Source: Bradyrhizobium sp. sBnM-33 (GTDB taxonomy: Bacteria > Pseudomonadota > Alphaproteobacteria > Rhizobiales > Xanthobacteraceae). From it: a DNA stretch of 64,000 nt. Below are positions 54,982-63,945 of this stretch, piece by piece. The first letter of the stretch is position 1. Every line of letters begins with the position of its first letter. The stretch spans positions 248,001 to 312,000 of the forward strand of contig NZ_CP136624.1 in NCBI RefSeq assembly GCF_032917945.1. Direction: 5' to 3'. Under the pieces are notes generated by a model that saw nothing but the letters and a program-made list of their open reading frames with translations, was not told the origin of the DNA and ran no database searches. Made by a program: the position numbers and the translations under genes.

Positions 54982-55368
54982 ATGGCATCGTCCGATCACG
55001 CCGCGGGTTTTGAGCCGGCCGACCGGCTGGCACAGGACCGGGAGAGTGTGCGCCGGCGCTTCTGGATCAAGCTCAAGCGGGTGATAGCGCAGCTTCCCTT
55101 CGCCGAGGATCTGCTCGCGGCCTACTATTGTGCATTCGACAAAGAGACGCCGCGTCACGTGCAGGCGGCGCTGCTCGGCGCCATCGCCTACTTCATCCTG
55201 CCGTTCGATTTCGTGTCGGACGTGCTGCCGTTGCTGGGCTTTACCGACGATGCCGCTGTGCTCGCTACCGCCATCCGCATGGTTGCAAGTCACATCACGC
55301 AGGAGCATCGCGATGCCGCCCGCGCCGCGCTGAAGCGCGGGATCGACGCTGCTGAAGCGAGCGAATAG
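54982..55368 (+). CDS. YkvA family (DUF1232) protein
   Basis: 128 residues from ATG 54982. DUF1232 signature with two hydrophobic helices: HVQAALLGAIAYFILPFDFVSDVLPLLGFTDDAAVLATAIRMV. The family is small, membrane-associated and of unknown function, common in alphaproteobacteria. It follows phhB by 109 bp and ends at a terminator. Confidence 0.92.
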   Translation: MASSDHAAGFEPADRLAQDRESVRRRFWIKLKRVIAQLPFAEDLLAAYYCAFDKETPRHVQAALLGAIAYFILPFDFVSDVLPLLGFTDDAAVLATAIRMVASHITQEHRDAARAALKRGIDAAEASE

Positions 55369-55374
55369 CAGATG

Positions 55375-55418
55375 CCAAAAGCCCCGTTGCCGATTGAATC
55401 GGAACGGGGCTTTTGATT
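55375..55418. terminator. Bidirectional terminator between YkvA and TAXI genes
   Basis: AAAAGCCCCGTT / AACGGGGCTTTT stem (55377-55414) with an inner CCGAT/ATCGG helix. Runs of A and T on the two sides let it serve both convergent transcripts. Confidence 0.92.
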
Positions 55419-55485
55419 CTCCGGCCTTGATGAACCGGCCGCCATCGCGGATTGAATTCGGCGCCGGCTTCCGGCGGAAAACGCC

Positions 55486-56649
55486 TCAGCGAGCCTGCGC
55501 CCTTGCGCTTCGTTCCGCTTCCCACGCCTGGAACTGCTTGAAGAGCGCCTCCTTGTCCGCGTCGGTCTTGACGCTTGCCGCGGTCGTCGGACTCTGTTTC
55601 AGGAATTCATCGAACCTGGCGCGCGACACGGCCTCGACGTTGTGACTCTTGAGCCATTGCTCGGCGACCGGCAGGCGCTGCCAGTCCGGCAACGGCGCCG
55701 CCAGCGAGACTTCCTTCCACTTCGGATGGAACGGCGGGTTCTGGAACCTCGGAAATTTGGTGAAGAAGGCGTCCACGAACTGGGCCAGCTTGCGGTAGCG
55801 CTCGGTGTTGGGTGCCCAGTTGTAGGCTGCGAGCACCGCAGGCACGGCAATGGTATCGACCTTCGCGCCTTCGGCGATCAGGTTGGGATAGTCTTTCGAG
55901 GTCAGTACCGCGGGCAGATAGTCGCCCTGCAGCGGCCGCGAATACTCGACCGGGACGAGGTGGAAGCGGTTGTCGTTGAAATTGCTGACCGATTTGTATG
56001 GCTTGCCGCCGACGGCAATCACCGCGTCGATCTCACCGGCCCGCATCTTCTCCATCGCGATACGCTGCTCGATATAGACGAAGTTCGGCTTGATGCCGAG
56101 CCGCTCGAACACGACCGCGGCGGTCACGAAGGTGCCGCCGTTGGGAAGGTCGACGCTGACCTTCTTGCCGTTGAGCTGGCTGATGCTGGTCACCGATTTC
56201 GACGCCATGACGTACATCTCTTCGTTGTAGAGCTTCGTCACGTAGGTGAATTGCTTCTTGATGTCCTTGGCGAAGCCTTTCTTCTCGAGATAGTCGAGCG
56301 TGTCGGCGCGCACGATGCCGAGGTCGACACCCTGCAGGAACAGGATGTCGGCCACGCTTTGCACCGAGCCGCGCCCGACGATCGGAAGTACGCGCAACTT
56401 GTTTCCGTCGTCGAGCACGGAAGCGAGGTCGGCACCGAACTGCACATAGGTGCCGCCGATTGTTCCGGAGATCAGCGTAACTGTGTTGGCGTTCAGCGCC
56501 TGCTTGGTGGCGACCGAACCGAACTGGAAGATGGCCTTCAGACTTTCGCTGACCTTGGCTGGATCGTATTCCGTTTCGGCGGCCTTGGCCGCCGTATTGC
56601 TGCATGCCACCGTTATGGCGAGCAATACCATTCCCAATAAGTGTCGCAT
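55486..56649 (-). CDS. TAXI-family TRAP transporter solute-binding subunit
   Basis: 387 residues with a signal peptide (MRHLLGMVLLAITVACSNTAAKA). The Cys at the end of the hydrophobic core could be a lipid site, but TVAC is a weak lipobox. The mature part is a TAXI receptor: TLISGTIGGTYVQFGADLA, VLPIVGRGSVQSVADILFLQGVDLGIV, GKKVSVDLPNGGTFVTA. The C-terminal ~60 residues are charged and partly helical. Its permease (fused DctQM) is not nearby, so it is an orphan; it lies 1.1 kb from the membrane-tethered TAXI protein. Confidence 0.9.
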   Translation of the reverse strand: MRHLLGMVLLAITVACSNTAAKAAETEYDPAKVSESLKAIFQFGSVATKQALNANTVTLISGTIGGTYVQFGADLASVLDDGNKLRVLPIVGRGSVQSVADILFLQGVDLGIVRADTLDYLEKKGFAKDIKKQFTYVTKLYNEEMYVMASKSVTSISQLNGKKVSVDLPNGGTFVTAAVVFERLGIKPNFVYIEQRIAMEKMRAGEIDAVIAVGGKPYKSVSNFNDNRFHLVPVEYSRPLQGDYLPAVLTSKDYPNLIAEGAKVDTIAVPAVLAAYNWAPNTERYRKLAQFVDAFFTKFPRFQNPPFHPKWKEVSLAAPLPDWQRLPVAEQWLKSHNVEAVSRARFDEFLKQSPTTAASVKTDADKEALFKQFQAWEAERSARAQAR

Positions 56650-56702
56650 GGGTTCCTCTGCGCTGGTCTTGAGTAAATTTCTTGAGTAATTGCCTGGCTC
56701 TG

Positions 56703-57803
56703 TTACTGGCCGAGCCGCCGCTTCGCATCGGCCGAACCAAGTTGGGCGGCCTTCTGGTACCAGAGCTTTGCCTGTGCTGGATCGGGCGTGACGCTCCGCA
56801 AATCCTGGCTGCCCAGCACCTGCGGATCATACGTTCCCGCGAGCATCAGCGCGGCCTCCACTTCCTGCGCGTCCGCAGCCCGTTCGAGCAGCAGCCGGGC
56901 GGAGGTGATGTCACCGATCGCAAGCAGGCTCTTCGCCCGCTTCAATAGCGCCGCAAGCTCGTCCGGATCGATGCGCCGTGCCGGAGCCACTTCACGCGTC
57001 ACCGGAACGGGCTCGCGAACCGCGGGCGCAGCCGCAGCAACCGGGGCCGCCGGATTAATCGCGGCGACGACCTCACGGGACGCTTCGCGCGCCACCGGCT
57101 CAGGTGCGGCGACCTTGCCCTTGAGCGCGCTCTGATAGGCGGCGGCAATTTCGTCGCGCGTCGGCGATGCCGATGCCAGCGCGGTAGGCGGCGTGCGGCG
57201 AGCGGCTGCTATCTCCGCGCCGGACGGTTCGGCGGCCAGCGGCGGCGCGGCAACGCGCTGCGGCTGCGCAGGCTCCGGCATGGCCGCGGCGGCGAGCTCA
57301 GCAGGCGGTGGACTGTTGCCGCCGCCACCGCCGAGCGAGGCGTTGAAGATGACGGCACGCGTCGAGTCGATGGAAAACAGCGCGAGAACGGCCGCTATCG
57401 CCGAGACGATCACGACGCCGGTGACAATGCGCCCGGCGCGCGCTTTCTTCAGGCCGCCGCTGCCGAACCTTCCACTGCCGAACGTATATTCGGAAAGCTG
57501 CTGATGTGACTCCTCCTCGTAGTTGGAGAGGAAAAGCGGCACCGGCTCGTGTGGTGGCAGCTCCTCCGGCAGCACATCTGTCCGCTCAAACGATGGCGCA
57601 AAGGACTGCGCATATTGGGGCTGCTCGTAGTGAGGCTGCTCGTATCGGAGCTGTTCGTATTGAGGCTGTTCGTATCGGGGTTGCTCGTATCGAAGCTGCT
57701 CGTGTCGAGATTGGTCGGCCTCGTACAACCGAGGATCGCTGATCGCTTCGTCGAATCTGTCGAACGGATCTCTCGCCTGAACCGGCTTGGTGTTCTCCGC
57801 CAT
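56703..57803 (-). CDS. Sel1-repeat-containing membrane protein with a pentapeptide tract
   Basis: 366 residues. Residues 1-32 are polar; 33-67 are seven pentapeptides of the form [RQH]-Y-E-Q-[LP]; a transmembrane helix lies at about 125-147 (RIVTGVVIVSAIAAVLALFSI); a long Ala/Pro-rich segment follows; the C-terminal ~90 residues carry two Sel1-like repeats (LLAIGDITSARLLLERAADAQEVEAALMLAG and AKLWYQKAAQLGSADAKRRLGQ). N-in/C-out topology puts the Sel1 domain in the periplasm. Function unknown; the layout recalls periplasmic scaffolds. Nothing in the ~340-bp upstream region is recognised as a gene. Confidence 0.85.
   Translation of the reverse strand: MAENTKPVQARDPFDRFDEAISDPRLYEADQSRHEQLRYEQPRYEQPQYEQLRYEQPHYEQPQYAQSFAPSFERTDVLPEELPPHEPVPLFLSNYEEESHQQLSEYTFGSGRFGSGGLKKARAGRIVTGVVIVSAIAAVLALFSIDSTRAVIFNASLGGGGGNSPPPAELAAAAMPEPAQPQRVAAPPLAAEPSGAEIAAARRTPPTALASASPTRDEIAAAYQSALKGKVAAPEPVAREASREVVAAINPAAPVAAAAPAVREPVPVTREVAPARRIDPDELAALLKRAKSLLAIGDITSARLLLERAADAQEVEAALMLAGTYDPQVLGSQDLRSVTPDPAQAKLWYQKAAQLGSADAKRRLGQ
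57603..57707. repeat. In-gene 15-bp tandem repeat array (pentapeptide YEQP/L)
   Basis: Seven 15-bp units encode R-H-E-Q-L, R-Y-E-Q-P, R-Y-E-Q-P, Q-Y-E-Q-L, R-Y-E-Q-P, H-Y-E-Q-P and Q-Y-A-Q-S within the Sel1-type protein. On the plus strand the units recur as GAGGCTGTTCGTATC-like words. The in-frame length (a multiple of three) would let copy number vary without breaking the gene. Confidence 0.85.
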
Positions 57804-58144
57804 GGATGCTCCCCACTACTGAACGCAACGACGGGCGTTCCCCTGCACCTACTTCTTGCTCTTGTTGACGTACAGGAGCCCCTCTACTGATGGTTAAAAT
57901 CGCACACGGAATGGGTTCAAAAAACGACGGCGGCCGGGGGGAATGAGGAGATATTTTGGTATGATTGAGGCGAACAAGCGGCATCCTGCCGTTTGAAAAC
58001 ACGCATTGTTACCGAGCAACTATATCGGTGAGATGAAATTCATGCCGCTGACGCGAAAAAAAGTGCGTCGCTGGTCCGCGCATCGCACGGACCGCTCCCG
58101 TTTCTTCCGAGTGGACGACTAGGTTCGACAGATGACCCCGCACC
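57804..58144. other. Intergenic region without recognised features
   Basis: 341 bp between the Sel1 gene and the quinone-oxidoreductase stop. It must hold the Sel1 gene promoter. A 29-codon frame at 58033-58122 (basic, Arg-rich) is open but has no convincing ribosome site or homologue that I know; I do not call it. Confidence 0.4.
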
Positions 58145-59119
58145 TCAGGGATGCAGGATCACCTTGCCCATCGCCTTGCGGCCGGCGAGCACCTTCAGCG
58201 CTTCGGCGGTTTGTGCCAGCGGAAAGGTGCGGTCGACATGCGAGGAAATCTTGCCTTCCGCCGTCCACTTCACGAGCTTTTCCAGGTTGGCGCGGTTCTT
58301 CTCGGGATTGACCCTGGTCCAGGCGCCCCAGAACACGCCGCGGATATCGCAGCCCTTGAGCAGCGCGAGGTTGAGCGGCATCTTCGGAATGTCGCCCGCC
58401 GCAAAACCGATCACCAGGAAACGGCCTTCCCAGGCGATCGAACGCAACGCGGCTTCCGCGTAAGTGCCGCCGACCGGATCGAAGATGATGTCGACGCCCT
58501 TGCCTCCGGTGAGGCGACGCAAGCCCTCTTTCAAATCTTCCTTGCTGTAGTTCAGCGTCAGCTCGGCGCCGTGCGCCCTGGCAAATTCCAGCTTCTCGTC
58601 CGACGACGCGCAGGCGATTACCTTGAGGCCCATCAGCTTGCCGAGCTCGCAGGCCGCAAGGCCGGTGCCGCCGGCAGCGCCCAGCACGGCAAGCGTCTCG
58701 CCGGGCTTCGGGCTGGCGCGATCTTCCAGGGCGTGCAGTGCCGTGCCGTAGATGATGATGATCCCGGCGGCGCGGTCAAAATCCAGATTGTCGGGGATCT
58801 TCACGATCGAGCTTGCCGGCAGCGCGATCTTTTCGCGCGCGCCGTTGTGGCCGCAGGACGCCACCACGCGGTCACCGACCTTCAGGTCGGTCACGCCGGC
58901 GCCGACGCTTTCGATCACGCCGGCAACTTCGGCGGCGGGCGAAAACGGGAACGGCGGCTTGATCTGGTACTTGCCCTGAATCATCAGGATGTCGAAAAAA
59001 TTCAGCGCCGCGGCCTTGATCGCGATCACGGCCTGGCCCGGTTCGGCCACCGGATCGGGCACGTCGGCCAGCACGAGATCGTCCGGTTGGCAATATTGCG
59101 AGCAGAGAATGGCTTTCAT
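58145..59119 (-). CDS. NADPH:quinone oxidoreductase (zinc-independent MDR family)
   Basis: 324 residues from ATG 59119 (MKAILCSQYCQPDDLVLADV); the ATG at 59170 would add 17 residues. A medium-chain dehydrogenase/reductase with GroES-like N-terminal domain (FPFSPAAEVAGVIESVGAGVTDLKVGDRVVA) and Rossmann motif VLGAAGGTGLAACELGKLMG. The catalytic zinc ligands of alcohol dehydrogenases are absent, placing it with the NADPH-dependent quinone/enone reductases. It diverges from an SDR gene, which might act in the same pathway; substrate unknown. Confidence 0.93.
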   Translation of the reverse strand: MKAILCSQYCQPDDLVLADVPDPVAEPGQAVIAIKAAALNFFDILMIQGKYQIKPPFPFSPAAEVAGVIESVGAGVTDLKVGDRVVASCGHNGAREKIALPASSIVKIPDNLDFDRAAGIIIIYGTALHALEDRASPKPGETLAVLGAAGGTGLAACELGKLMGLKVIACASSDEKLEFARAHGAELTLNYSKEDLKEGLRRLTGGKGVDIIFDPVGGTYAEAALRSIAWEGRFLVIGFAAGDIPKMPLNLALLKGCDIRGVFWGAWTRVNPEKNRANLEKLVKWTAEGKISSHVDRTFPLAQTAEALKVLAGRKAMGKVILHP

Positions 59120-59232
59120 GGACGCACCTGATTTTCGGACCGAAGATGAGCTGATTGCTGATTGCTTCATGCCGGATTTGAAGCCGGGCTACAATCCGAT
59201 TCGGATGACGGCGGATCGAGGGGATTCAAACG

Positions 59233-60072
59233 ATGTTTGAAAAGGGCTTGCTGGCGGGAAAGCGGATCTTGGTCACCGGCGGCGGCTCGGGGCTTGGAGC
59301 CGCGATGGGACGCCGCTTCGTCGAGCTTGGCGCAGAGCTCGTCATCTGCGGCCGACGGCTCGAATTGCTGGAGGCGACTGCCGCGCAGATGCGCGGTGAA
59401 CTCGGCGGCAAGGTCACTGCAGTCCGATGCGATATCCGCGACGGTGCGGCCGTCGATGTGATGATGGACCAGATCTGGCGGGAGGCGCCGATCGACGTGC
59501 TGGTCAACAATGCTGCCGCGACCTTCATCGCGCAGACCGAGCATCTTTCGTTCCGCGCGGCGGATGCGATCCTGGCGCCGACGCTGCACGGCACGATGTA
59601 CTGCACCCTCGCCGCGGGCAGGCGCTGGATCGACAGCAAGCACAAGGGCGTGGTGCTGAGCATACTCTCGACCTCGACGATCACCGGCCGTGCGTTCACG
59701 GTGCCGTCGGCGATGGCGAAATCCGCCGTGCTCGCGATGACCAAGAGCCTTGCGGTGGAGTGGGGACCCAAGGGCGTGCGCACCGTTGCGATCGCGCCCG
59801 GCGCGTTTCCGACGCCGGGCGCTTCGGGCCAGCTCCGTCCCGAGGGCCGCGATGAAAGCTGGGCGCAGCGCAATCCGCTCGGCCGCGCCGGCGAGCATGG
59901 CGAACTTGCGAATCTCGCGAGCTTTCTGATTTCCGACCAGGCCGGCTACATTAATGGCGAGATGGTGGTGCAGGATGGCGGCGCGCATCTGCGCAGTTCC
60001 GGCGCCGAGGATCTGCTGCAATGGACCGATGCGCAGTGGCAGAAGCAGCGCGAGCGCCGTTCCAGGGACTGA
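59233..60072 (+). CDS. SDR family oxidoreductase (2,4-dienoyl-CoA-reductase-like)
   Basis: 279 residues, classical SDR: coenzyme site TGGGSGLGAAMGRRF at residues 13-27, NNAAATF, catalytic-Ser region LSILSTSTITGRAF (Ser), and a C-terminal VQDGGAHLR. The Tyr of the usual YxxxK is replaced: VPSAMAKSAVLAM has A-M-A-K where Y-x-x-x-K is expected, so only the Lys is kept. This is the variant seen in the peroxisomal-type 2,4-dienoyl-CoA reductases, which makes that activity a reasonable guess. Divergent partner of the quinone oxidoreductase gene. Confidence 0.88.
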   Translation: MFEKGLLAGKRILVTGGGSGLGAAMGRRFVELGAELVICGRRLELLEATAAQMRGELGGKVTAVRCDIRDGAAVDVMMDQIWREAPIDVLVNNAAATFIAQTEHLSFRAADAILAPTLHGTMYCTLAAGRRWIDSKHKGVVLSILSTSTITGRAFTVPSAMAKSAVLAMTKSLAVEWGPKGVRTVAIAPGAFPTPGASGQLRPEGRDESWAQRNPLGRAGEHGELANLASFLISDQAGYINGEMVVQDGGAHLRSSGAEDLLQWTDAQWQKQRERRSRD

Positions 60073-60235
60073 AGTCGAGACCGGCGCCCTGAATTCGAAG
60101 GGCATCGGGAACGAAGGTCCGCGACGGTGAGTAACACCGTAACTGCCTTCCCAAAAAAGCATTTCCCGGCTATCCATCCCCGGCGGCGCGATGGGCGCTC
60201 GGGCCATCTTCCAGTCACAATAATGAGGGAACCAG

Positions 60236-60883
60236 TTGTCCGTGTTGCGAATACTGACATTTCTGGTTGCGATTGCGGCGTTGTGCGGGACGACAGCCCT
60301 CGCGCAAACACAGGCCCCTGCTTCGAAGGGCGCCAAGGATTCGGCGAAGGAAGCAGCCAAGCCTGCGCCTGCACCGGCGGCAAAGCCCGGAGCTAAATCT
60401 GCGGAACCGGCAGGGGCCGCTGCGGCAGGCAGCGCGGAACCTACCTTAATTGGTCAGTACGGTACCTGGGGCGCCTACACGGCGGCGCCGAACGGCAAGA
60501 AGGTTTGCTTTGCTCTGGCGAAGCCGTCGTCGTCGAAAACCAATCCGCCAAATCGTCCGCGCGATCCCGCTTACGCCTTCGTCTCAACACGTCCGGCCGA
60601 GAAGGTCTTCAACGAGGTCTCGATCATGATCGGCTATGCGCTAAAGCCGGGCTCGGAATCCTCGCTCGAGGTCGGCGGGGCGTCGTATGCGATGTACACC
60701 CAGGGCGATGGGCTCTGGATCAAGAACGCCGCAGAGGAAGAGCAAATGGTCAACGCCATGCGCAAATCCGCCGAGGTCACCGTCAAGGGCATCTCGGCCA
60801 AGGGCACCGAGACGACGGACGTCTTCTCGCTCAAGGGGCTGTCCCAGGCGCTCGACCGGCTGGCGCAGGATTGCAAGCGCTAG
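60236..60883 (+). CDS. Invasion-associated locus B (IalB) family protein
   Basis: 215 residues from a TTG at 60236 with GAGGGA five bases upstream (a GTG at 60242 is the alternative). Signal peptide MSVLRILTFLVAIAALCGTTALAQ, then an Ala/Pro/Lys-rich linker (about 25-70) and the IalB domain: GQYGTWGAYTAAPNGKKVCFALAKP, PAYAFVSTRP, NEVSIMIGYALKPGS and the C-terminal FSLKGLSQALDRLAQDCKR. IalB relatives of Bartonella take part in erythrocyte invasion, but in free-living rhizobia the family is a periplasmic protein of unknown role. A single conserved Cys pair could form a disulfide. Confidence 0.9.
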   Translation: MSVLRILTFLVAIAALCGTTALAQTQAPASKGAKDSAKEAAKPAPAPAAKPGAKSAEPAGAAAAGSAEPTLIGQYGTWGAYTAAPNGKKVCFALAKPSSSKTNPPNRPRDPAYAFVSTRPAEKVFNEVSIMIGYALKPGSESSLEVGGASYAMYTQGDGLWIKNAAEEEQMVNAMRKSAEVTVKGISAKGTETTDVFSLKGLSQALDRLAQDCKR

Positions 60884-60934
60884 ACGACCTTTAAGCCCAA
60901 AATGACGTTGTTTGCGGGCGTTGGAAAGCCTATT

Positions 60935-61050
60935 TGAAGCTGTCTCCCCTCATGGTGAGGGGGCGCTTGCGCCGTCTCGAACCATGAGGCCCGTCTCTCA
61001 TCCTTCGAGACGCGGCGAAGACGCCGCTCCTCAGGATGAGGGAGAAACCT
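60935..61050. repeat. Intergenic mosaic repeat (CCCCTCATGGTGAGGGGGCG...CTCAGGATGAGG)
   Basis: Hairpins CCCCTCATGGTGAGGGG and CGTCTCGAACCATGAG, then CTCATCCTTCGAGACG and CTCCTCAGGATGAGG, as in many Bradyrhizobium intergenic regions (the phrase TCATCCTTCGAGACG is very frequent). It lies immediately upstream of rlmN. Confidence 0.65.
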
Positions 61051-61068
61051 CCCTAGAACAGAAATACG

Positions 61069-62295
61069 ATGACCGCAGTTTCGACAGAGACGAAGTCCAC
61101 GCCGATAACTTCCGTAGCGCCGCTGGAGAAGGTTCCGCTCGAAACCTATGTGCCGCCGGCAAAGCCCTCGCTGATCGGCCTGTCGCGCGCCGAGATCGCC
61201 GACCGGCTGGGGGAGATCGGCGTTGCGCCTGCGCAGCGCAAGATGCGCACGCAGCAGCTCTGGCACTGGATGTATTTTCGCGGCGCCAAATCCTTTGCCG
61301 ATATGACCAGCGTCTCCAAGGATATGCGGGCACAGCTCGAGCAGCATTTTACCGTCGACCGCCCCGAGGTGGTGGCCGAGCAGATTTCCAGCGACGGTAC
61401 CCGCAAATGGCTGCTGCGCCTGCCGAGCGGCGATGCGTTCCAGAAGGCGCATGAGGTCGAGTGCGTCTACATCCCCGAAACTGATCGCGGCACGCTCTGC
61501 GTTTCCTCGCAGGTTGGCTGCACGCTGAACTGCTCGTTCTGCCATACCGGCACGCAGCGGCTGGTGCGCAACCTCACCGCGGGTGAAATCGTCGGCCAGA
61601 TCATGGTGGCGCGCGACCGTCTCAACGACTGGGCCGATCGCGAGACGCCGACCGGTAGCCGTCTCGTCACCAATATCGTCATGATGGGCATGGGCGAGCC
61701 GCTCTATAATTTTGACGCGGTGCGCGATGCACTGCTGATCACAGCCGATAATGAAGGGATCGGCATTTCCCGCCGCCGCATCACCCTGTCGACCTCGGGC
61801 GTGGTACCGAACATCATCCGCACCGGTGAGGAGATCGGCGTCATGCTGGCGATCTCGCTGCATGCGGTGCGCGACGAATTGCGCAACGAGCTGGTGCCGC
61901 TCAACCGAAAATATCCGATTGCCGAACTGCTGCAGGCCTGCCGCGACTACCCGGGCTCGTCGAACGCGCGGCGCATCACCTTCGAATATGTGATGCTCAA
62001 GGGCGTCAACGATTCTCTCGACGACGCCAAGCTGCTGGTGAAGCTGCTCAAGGGCATTCCTGCCAAGATCAATCTGATCCCGTTCAACCCCTGGCCGGGC
62101 ACAAAGTATGAGTGTTCGGACTGGGAGCAGATCGAAAAATTCTCTGAATACATATTCAATGCCGGCTATTCCTCGCCGGTCCGCACGCCGCGCGGCCGCG
62201 ACATTCTCGCCGCCTGCGGCCAGTTGAAGTCGGAGACCGAAAAGCTCTCCGCGCGCGAGCGCCAGGCGCTCCGCGCTATGGCGATGACGGATTGA
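61069..62295 (+). CDS. rlmN: Dual-specificity RNA methyltransferase RlmN
   Basis: 408 residues. A radical-SAM enzyme that methylates C2 of A2503 in 23S rRNA and A37 of some tRNAs. The CxxxCxxC cluster motif is CTLNCSFC (Cys151, Cys155, Cys158); the second catalytic cysteine, which forms a thioether intermediate, is Cys383 in [12 protein letters not shown]. The N-terminal RNA-binding domain ([35 protein letters not shown]) fits. Start ATG 61069 lies in repeat-rich DNA; no competing start. Confidence 0.97.
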   Translation: MTAVSTETKSTPITSVAPLEKVPLETYVPPAKPSLIGLSRAEIADRLGEIGVAPAQRKMRTQQLWHWMYFRGAKSFADMTSVSKDMRAQLEQHFTVDRPEVVAEQISSDGTRKWLLRLPSGDAFQKAHEVECVYIPETDRGTLCVSSQVGCTLNCSFCHTGTQRLVRNLTAGEIVGQIMVARDRLNDWADRETPTGSRLVTNIVMMGMGEPLYNFDAVRDALLITADNEGIGISRRRITLSTSGVVPNIIRTGEEIGVMLAISLHAVRDELRNELVPLNRKYPIAELLQACRDYPGSSNARRITFEYVMLKGVNDSLDDAKLLVKLLKGIPAKINLIPFNPWPGTKYECSDWEQIEKFSEYIFNAGYSSPVRTPRGRDILAACGQLKSETEKLSARERQALRAMAMTD

Positions 62296-62314
62296 ATGGT
62301 CAGAGCACTAATGG

Positions 62315-62405
62315 TCGTCATGGCCGGGCTTGACCCGGCCATCCACGTCCTTGGTCAATCTCGGCAGATAAGACGTGGATGCCCGGGACAAGCCCGTGCA
62401 TGATG
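62315..62405. repeat. Palindromic intergenic element (CGTCATGGCCGGG...GTGCATGATGG)
   Basis: GGCCGGGCTTGACCCGGCC and CCCGGGACAAGCCCG hairpins flank ATCCACGTCCTT / AAGACGTGGAT arms. It sits between rlmN and a small membrane protein gene. Confidence 0.75.
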
Positions 62406-62449
62406 GTGGAGAGGGCAGTGCTATTTATGCTCAACGACGGAACAGCCTA

Positions 62450-62941
62450 ATGGCACTGATCGGCCGCTTCTTCGTCATCCTGTTCGCTTTCCTCGCCGCC
62501 TGCTTCGTGGCAGGCATGATCGTGGTCGGCGCGGTGTTGTATCCTGAGTTGAGCGATCTCGGCGGCGTGCCGATCGACCAGAGCGCGGTCAACGTCGTGC
62601 TCGGCTTCGGCTTCATTTTTCTGTCCGGCTTCGCACTGCTGCCGGCGCTGGTCATCGTCCTGATTACCGAGGCTTTCTATATCCGCAGCGTGCTCGCTTA
62701 CGCCATCGGCGGCGCTATCGTCGGCGCGGCCTGCTATCTCGGCCTTACGCCATTCGACCCGGAAACGCTGCGCTTCGACGGCATCGTGCACCGCCACCTC
62801 GAAATCATGACCGGGGCGGGCATCGTCGCCGGCCTCGTCTACTGGATGATCGCGGGCCGATCCGCCGGAGCCTGGCGCGAACCGCGACCTCCACTGCGGC
62901 CACCGCCGCCATTGCCCTCGCACTCGCGGCCGCAGGTGTGA
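62450..62941 (+). CDS. Hypothetical four-helix membrane protein
   Basis: 163 residues from ATG 62450 (the frame opens upstream in repeat DNA). Four hydrophobic segments (about 5-30, 46-72, 78-98, 114-134) and a Pro/Arg-rich cytoplasmic tail (REPRPPLRPPPPLPSHSRPQV). No domain is recognised; similar proteins are widespread in Bradyrhizobium next to rlmN and argG. Function unknown. Confidence 0.78.
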   Translation: MALIGRFFVILFAFLAACFVAGMIVVGAVLYPELSDLGGVPIDQSAVNVVLGFGFIFLSGFALLPALVIVLITEAFYIRSVLAYAIGGAIVGAACYLGLTPFDPETLRFDGIVHRHLEIMTGAGIVAGLVYWMIAGRSAGAWREPRPPLRPPPPLPSHSRPQV

Positions 62942-62954
62942 CTCAGGCACAGCG

Positions 62955-63032
62955 TTCATTGCGAGCGAAGCGAAGCAATCCATCCCGCCGCGAAAAGAAA
63001 GAATGGATTGCTTCGCTTCGCTCGCAATGACA
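62955..63032. repeat. Palindromic intergenic element (TTCATTGCGAGC...CTCGCAATGACA)
   Basis: CATTGCGAGCGAAGCGAAGC AATCCAT is complementary to ATGGATTGCTTCGC TTCGCTCGCAATG, 20+ bp arms with few differences. Second copy of the element at 46241. Confidence 0.8.
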
Positions 63033-63072
63033 GGGGTTTTCATCCCCAACTGCCTCGGCTAAACCCCGCGCC

Positions 63073-63834
63073 ATGAACCGTACCGGACTAATTATCGCGT
63101 TGGGCTTGTCGCTCGTTATCGGACTGCTGTTTGGAATCTTTCCCGAACTCGATCTGAAGCTGGCGGCATTGTTCTACGATCCCGCGAGCGCCTCGTTTCC
63201 ATTAAAGCAGAACGGGCTTGCCGCATTCGCGCGCGATGCTGCGATGTGGATCGCATGGGCGCTGGCGCTGCCGGCGCTGATCGCGATTGTCGCGAAGCTG
63301 CTGCGGCCAGATCGGCCGATGCTGGTTCCGGGACGCGCGGCGGTGTTCCTCCTGGTCACTATCCTGCTCTCCGCGGTCGTGCTGACCAATCTGACCTTCA
63401 AGAGCCATTGGGGACGGCCAAGGCCGGTGGTGGTGACGGAGTTCAACGGCCCCTGGGAATTCGTGCCGTGGTGGGACCCGCGCGGGGCTTGCGGGCGCAA
63501 TTGCTCGTTCTTCTCGGGCGAGGGCGCGACCGCATTCTGGACCTACGCGCCCGCAGCGCTGACGCCGCCGGCGTGGCGACCGTTGGCCTATACCGCGGCG
63601 ACCCTGTTCGGTATCGCGACCAGCGCGCTGCGAATGGCGTTCGGCGGGCATTTCTTCACCGATGTCGCCGCCGCCGGCCTGGTCAGCTTCTTCGTGATCT
63701 GGCTCGCCTATGCCTGGATTTACCGCTGGCCGTCGACGAGGTTTACGGATGCGCAAGTCGAGGCCGCGCTGGCGCGCTGGGGTTGGCCCGGCTATCGCCT
63801 GTGGCAGCGCTGGCGCGGGCGCGAGGCGGGATAA
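63073..63834 (+). CDS. PAP2 superfamily phosphatase (LpxE/LpxF or lipid phosphatase type)
   Basis: 253 residues, six hydrophobic helices. The three phosphatase motifs are present: KSHWGRPRP (KxxxxxxRP), SFFSGEGA (the PSGH motif with Glu in place of His) and SALRMAFGGHFFTDV (SRxxxxxHxxxD variant). Related rhizobial proteins dephosphorylate lipid A, phosphatidylglycerol phosphate or undecaprenyl pyrophosphate in the periplasm. The second-motif SGEG is typical of LpxE/LpxF-like branches, but substrate needs testing. Confidence 0.9.
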   Translation: MNRTGLIIALGLSLVIGLLFGIFPELDLKLAALFYDPASASFPLKQNGLAAFARDAAMWIAWALALPALIAIVAKLLRPDRPMLVPGRAAVFLLVTILLSAVVLTNLTFKSHWGRPRPVVVTEFNGPWEFVPWWDPRGACGRNCSFFSGEGATAFWTYAPAALTPPAWRPLAYTAATLFGIATSALRMAFGGHFFTDVAAAGLVSFFVIWLAYAWIYRWPSTRFTDAQVEAALARWGWPGYRLWQRWRGREAG

Positions 63835-63945
63835 GCCGAACTCAGCCGCCAAGCGCCATTAAACGCGTGCTCAGTAGCGTGAAATTTGTTATTCGCGCCC
63901 TCAAGCCGCAAACGACATCCGCCATTTCGACCGATTGGAAGCTCG

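Noticed and set aside
58033..58122. 29-codon basic ORF
   Set aside because: No convincing Shine-Dalgarno or homologue; could be chance in GC-rich DNA.
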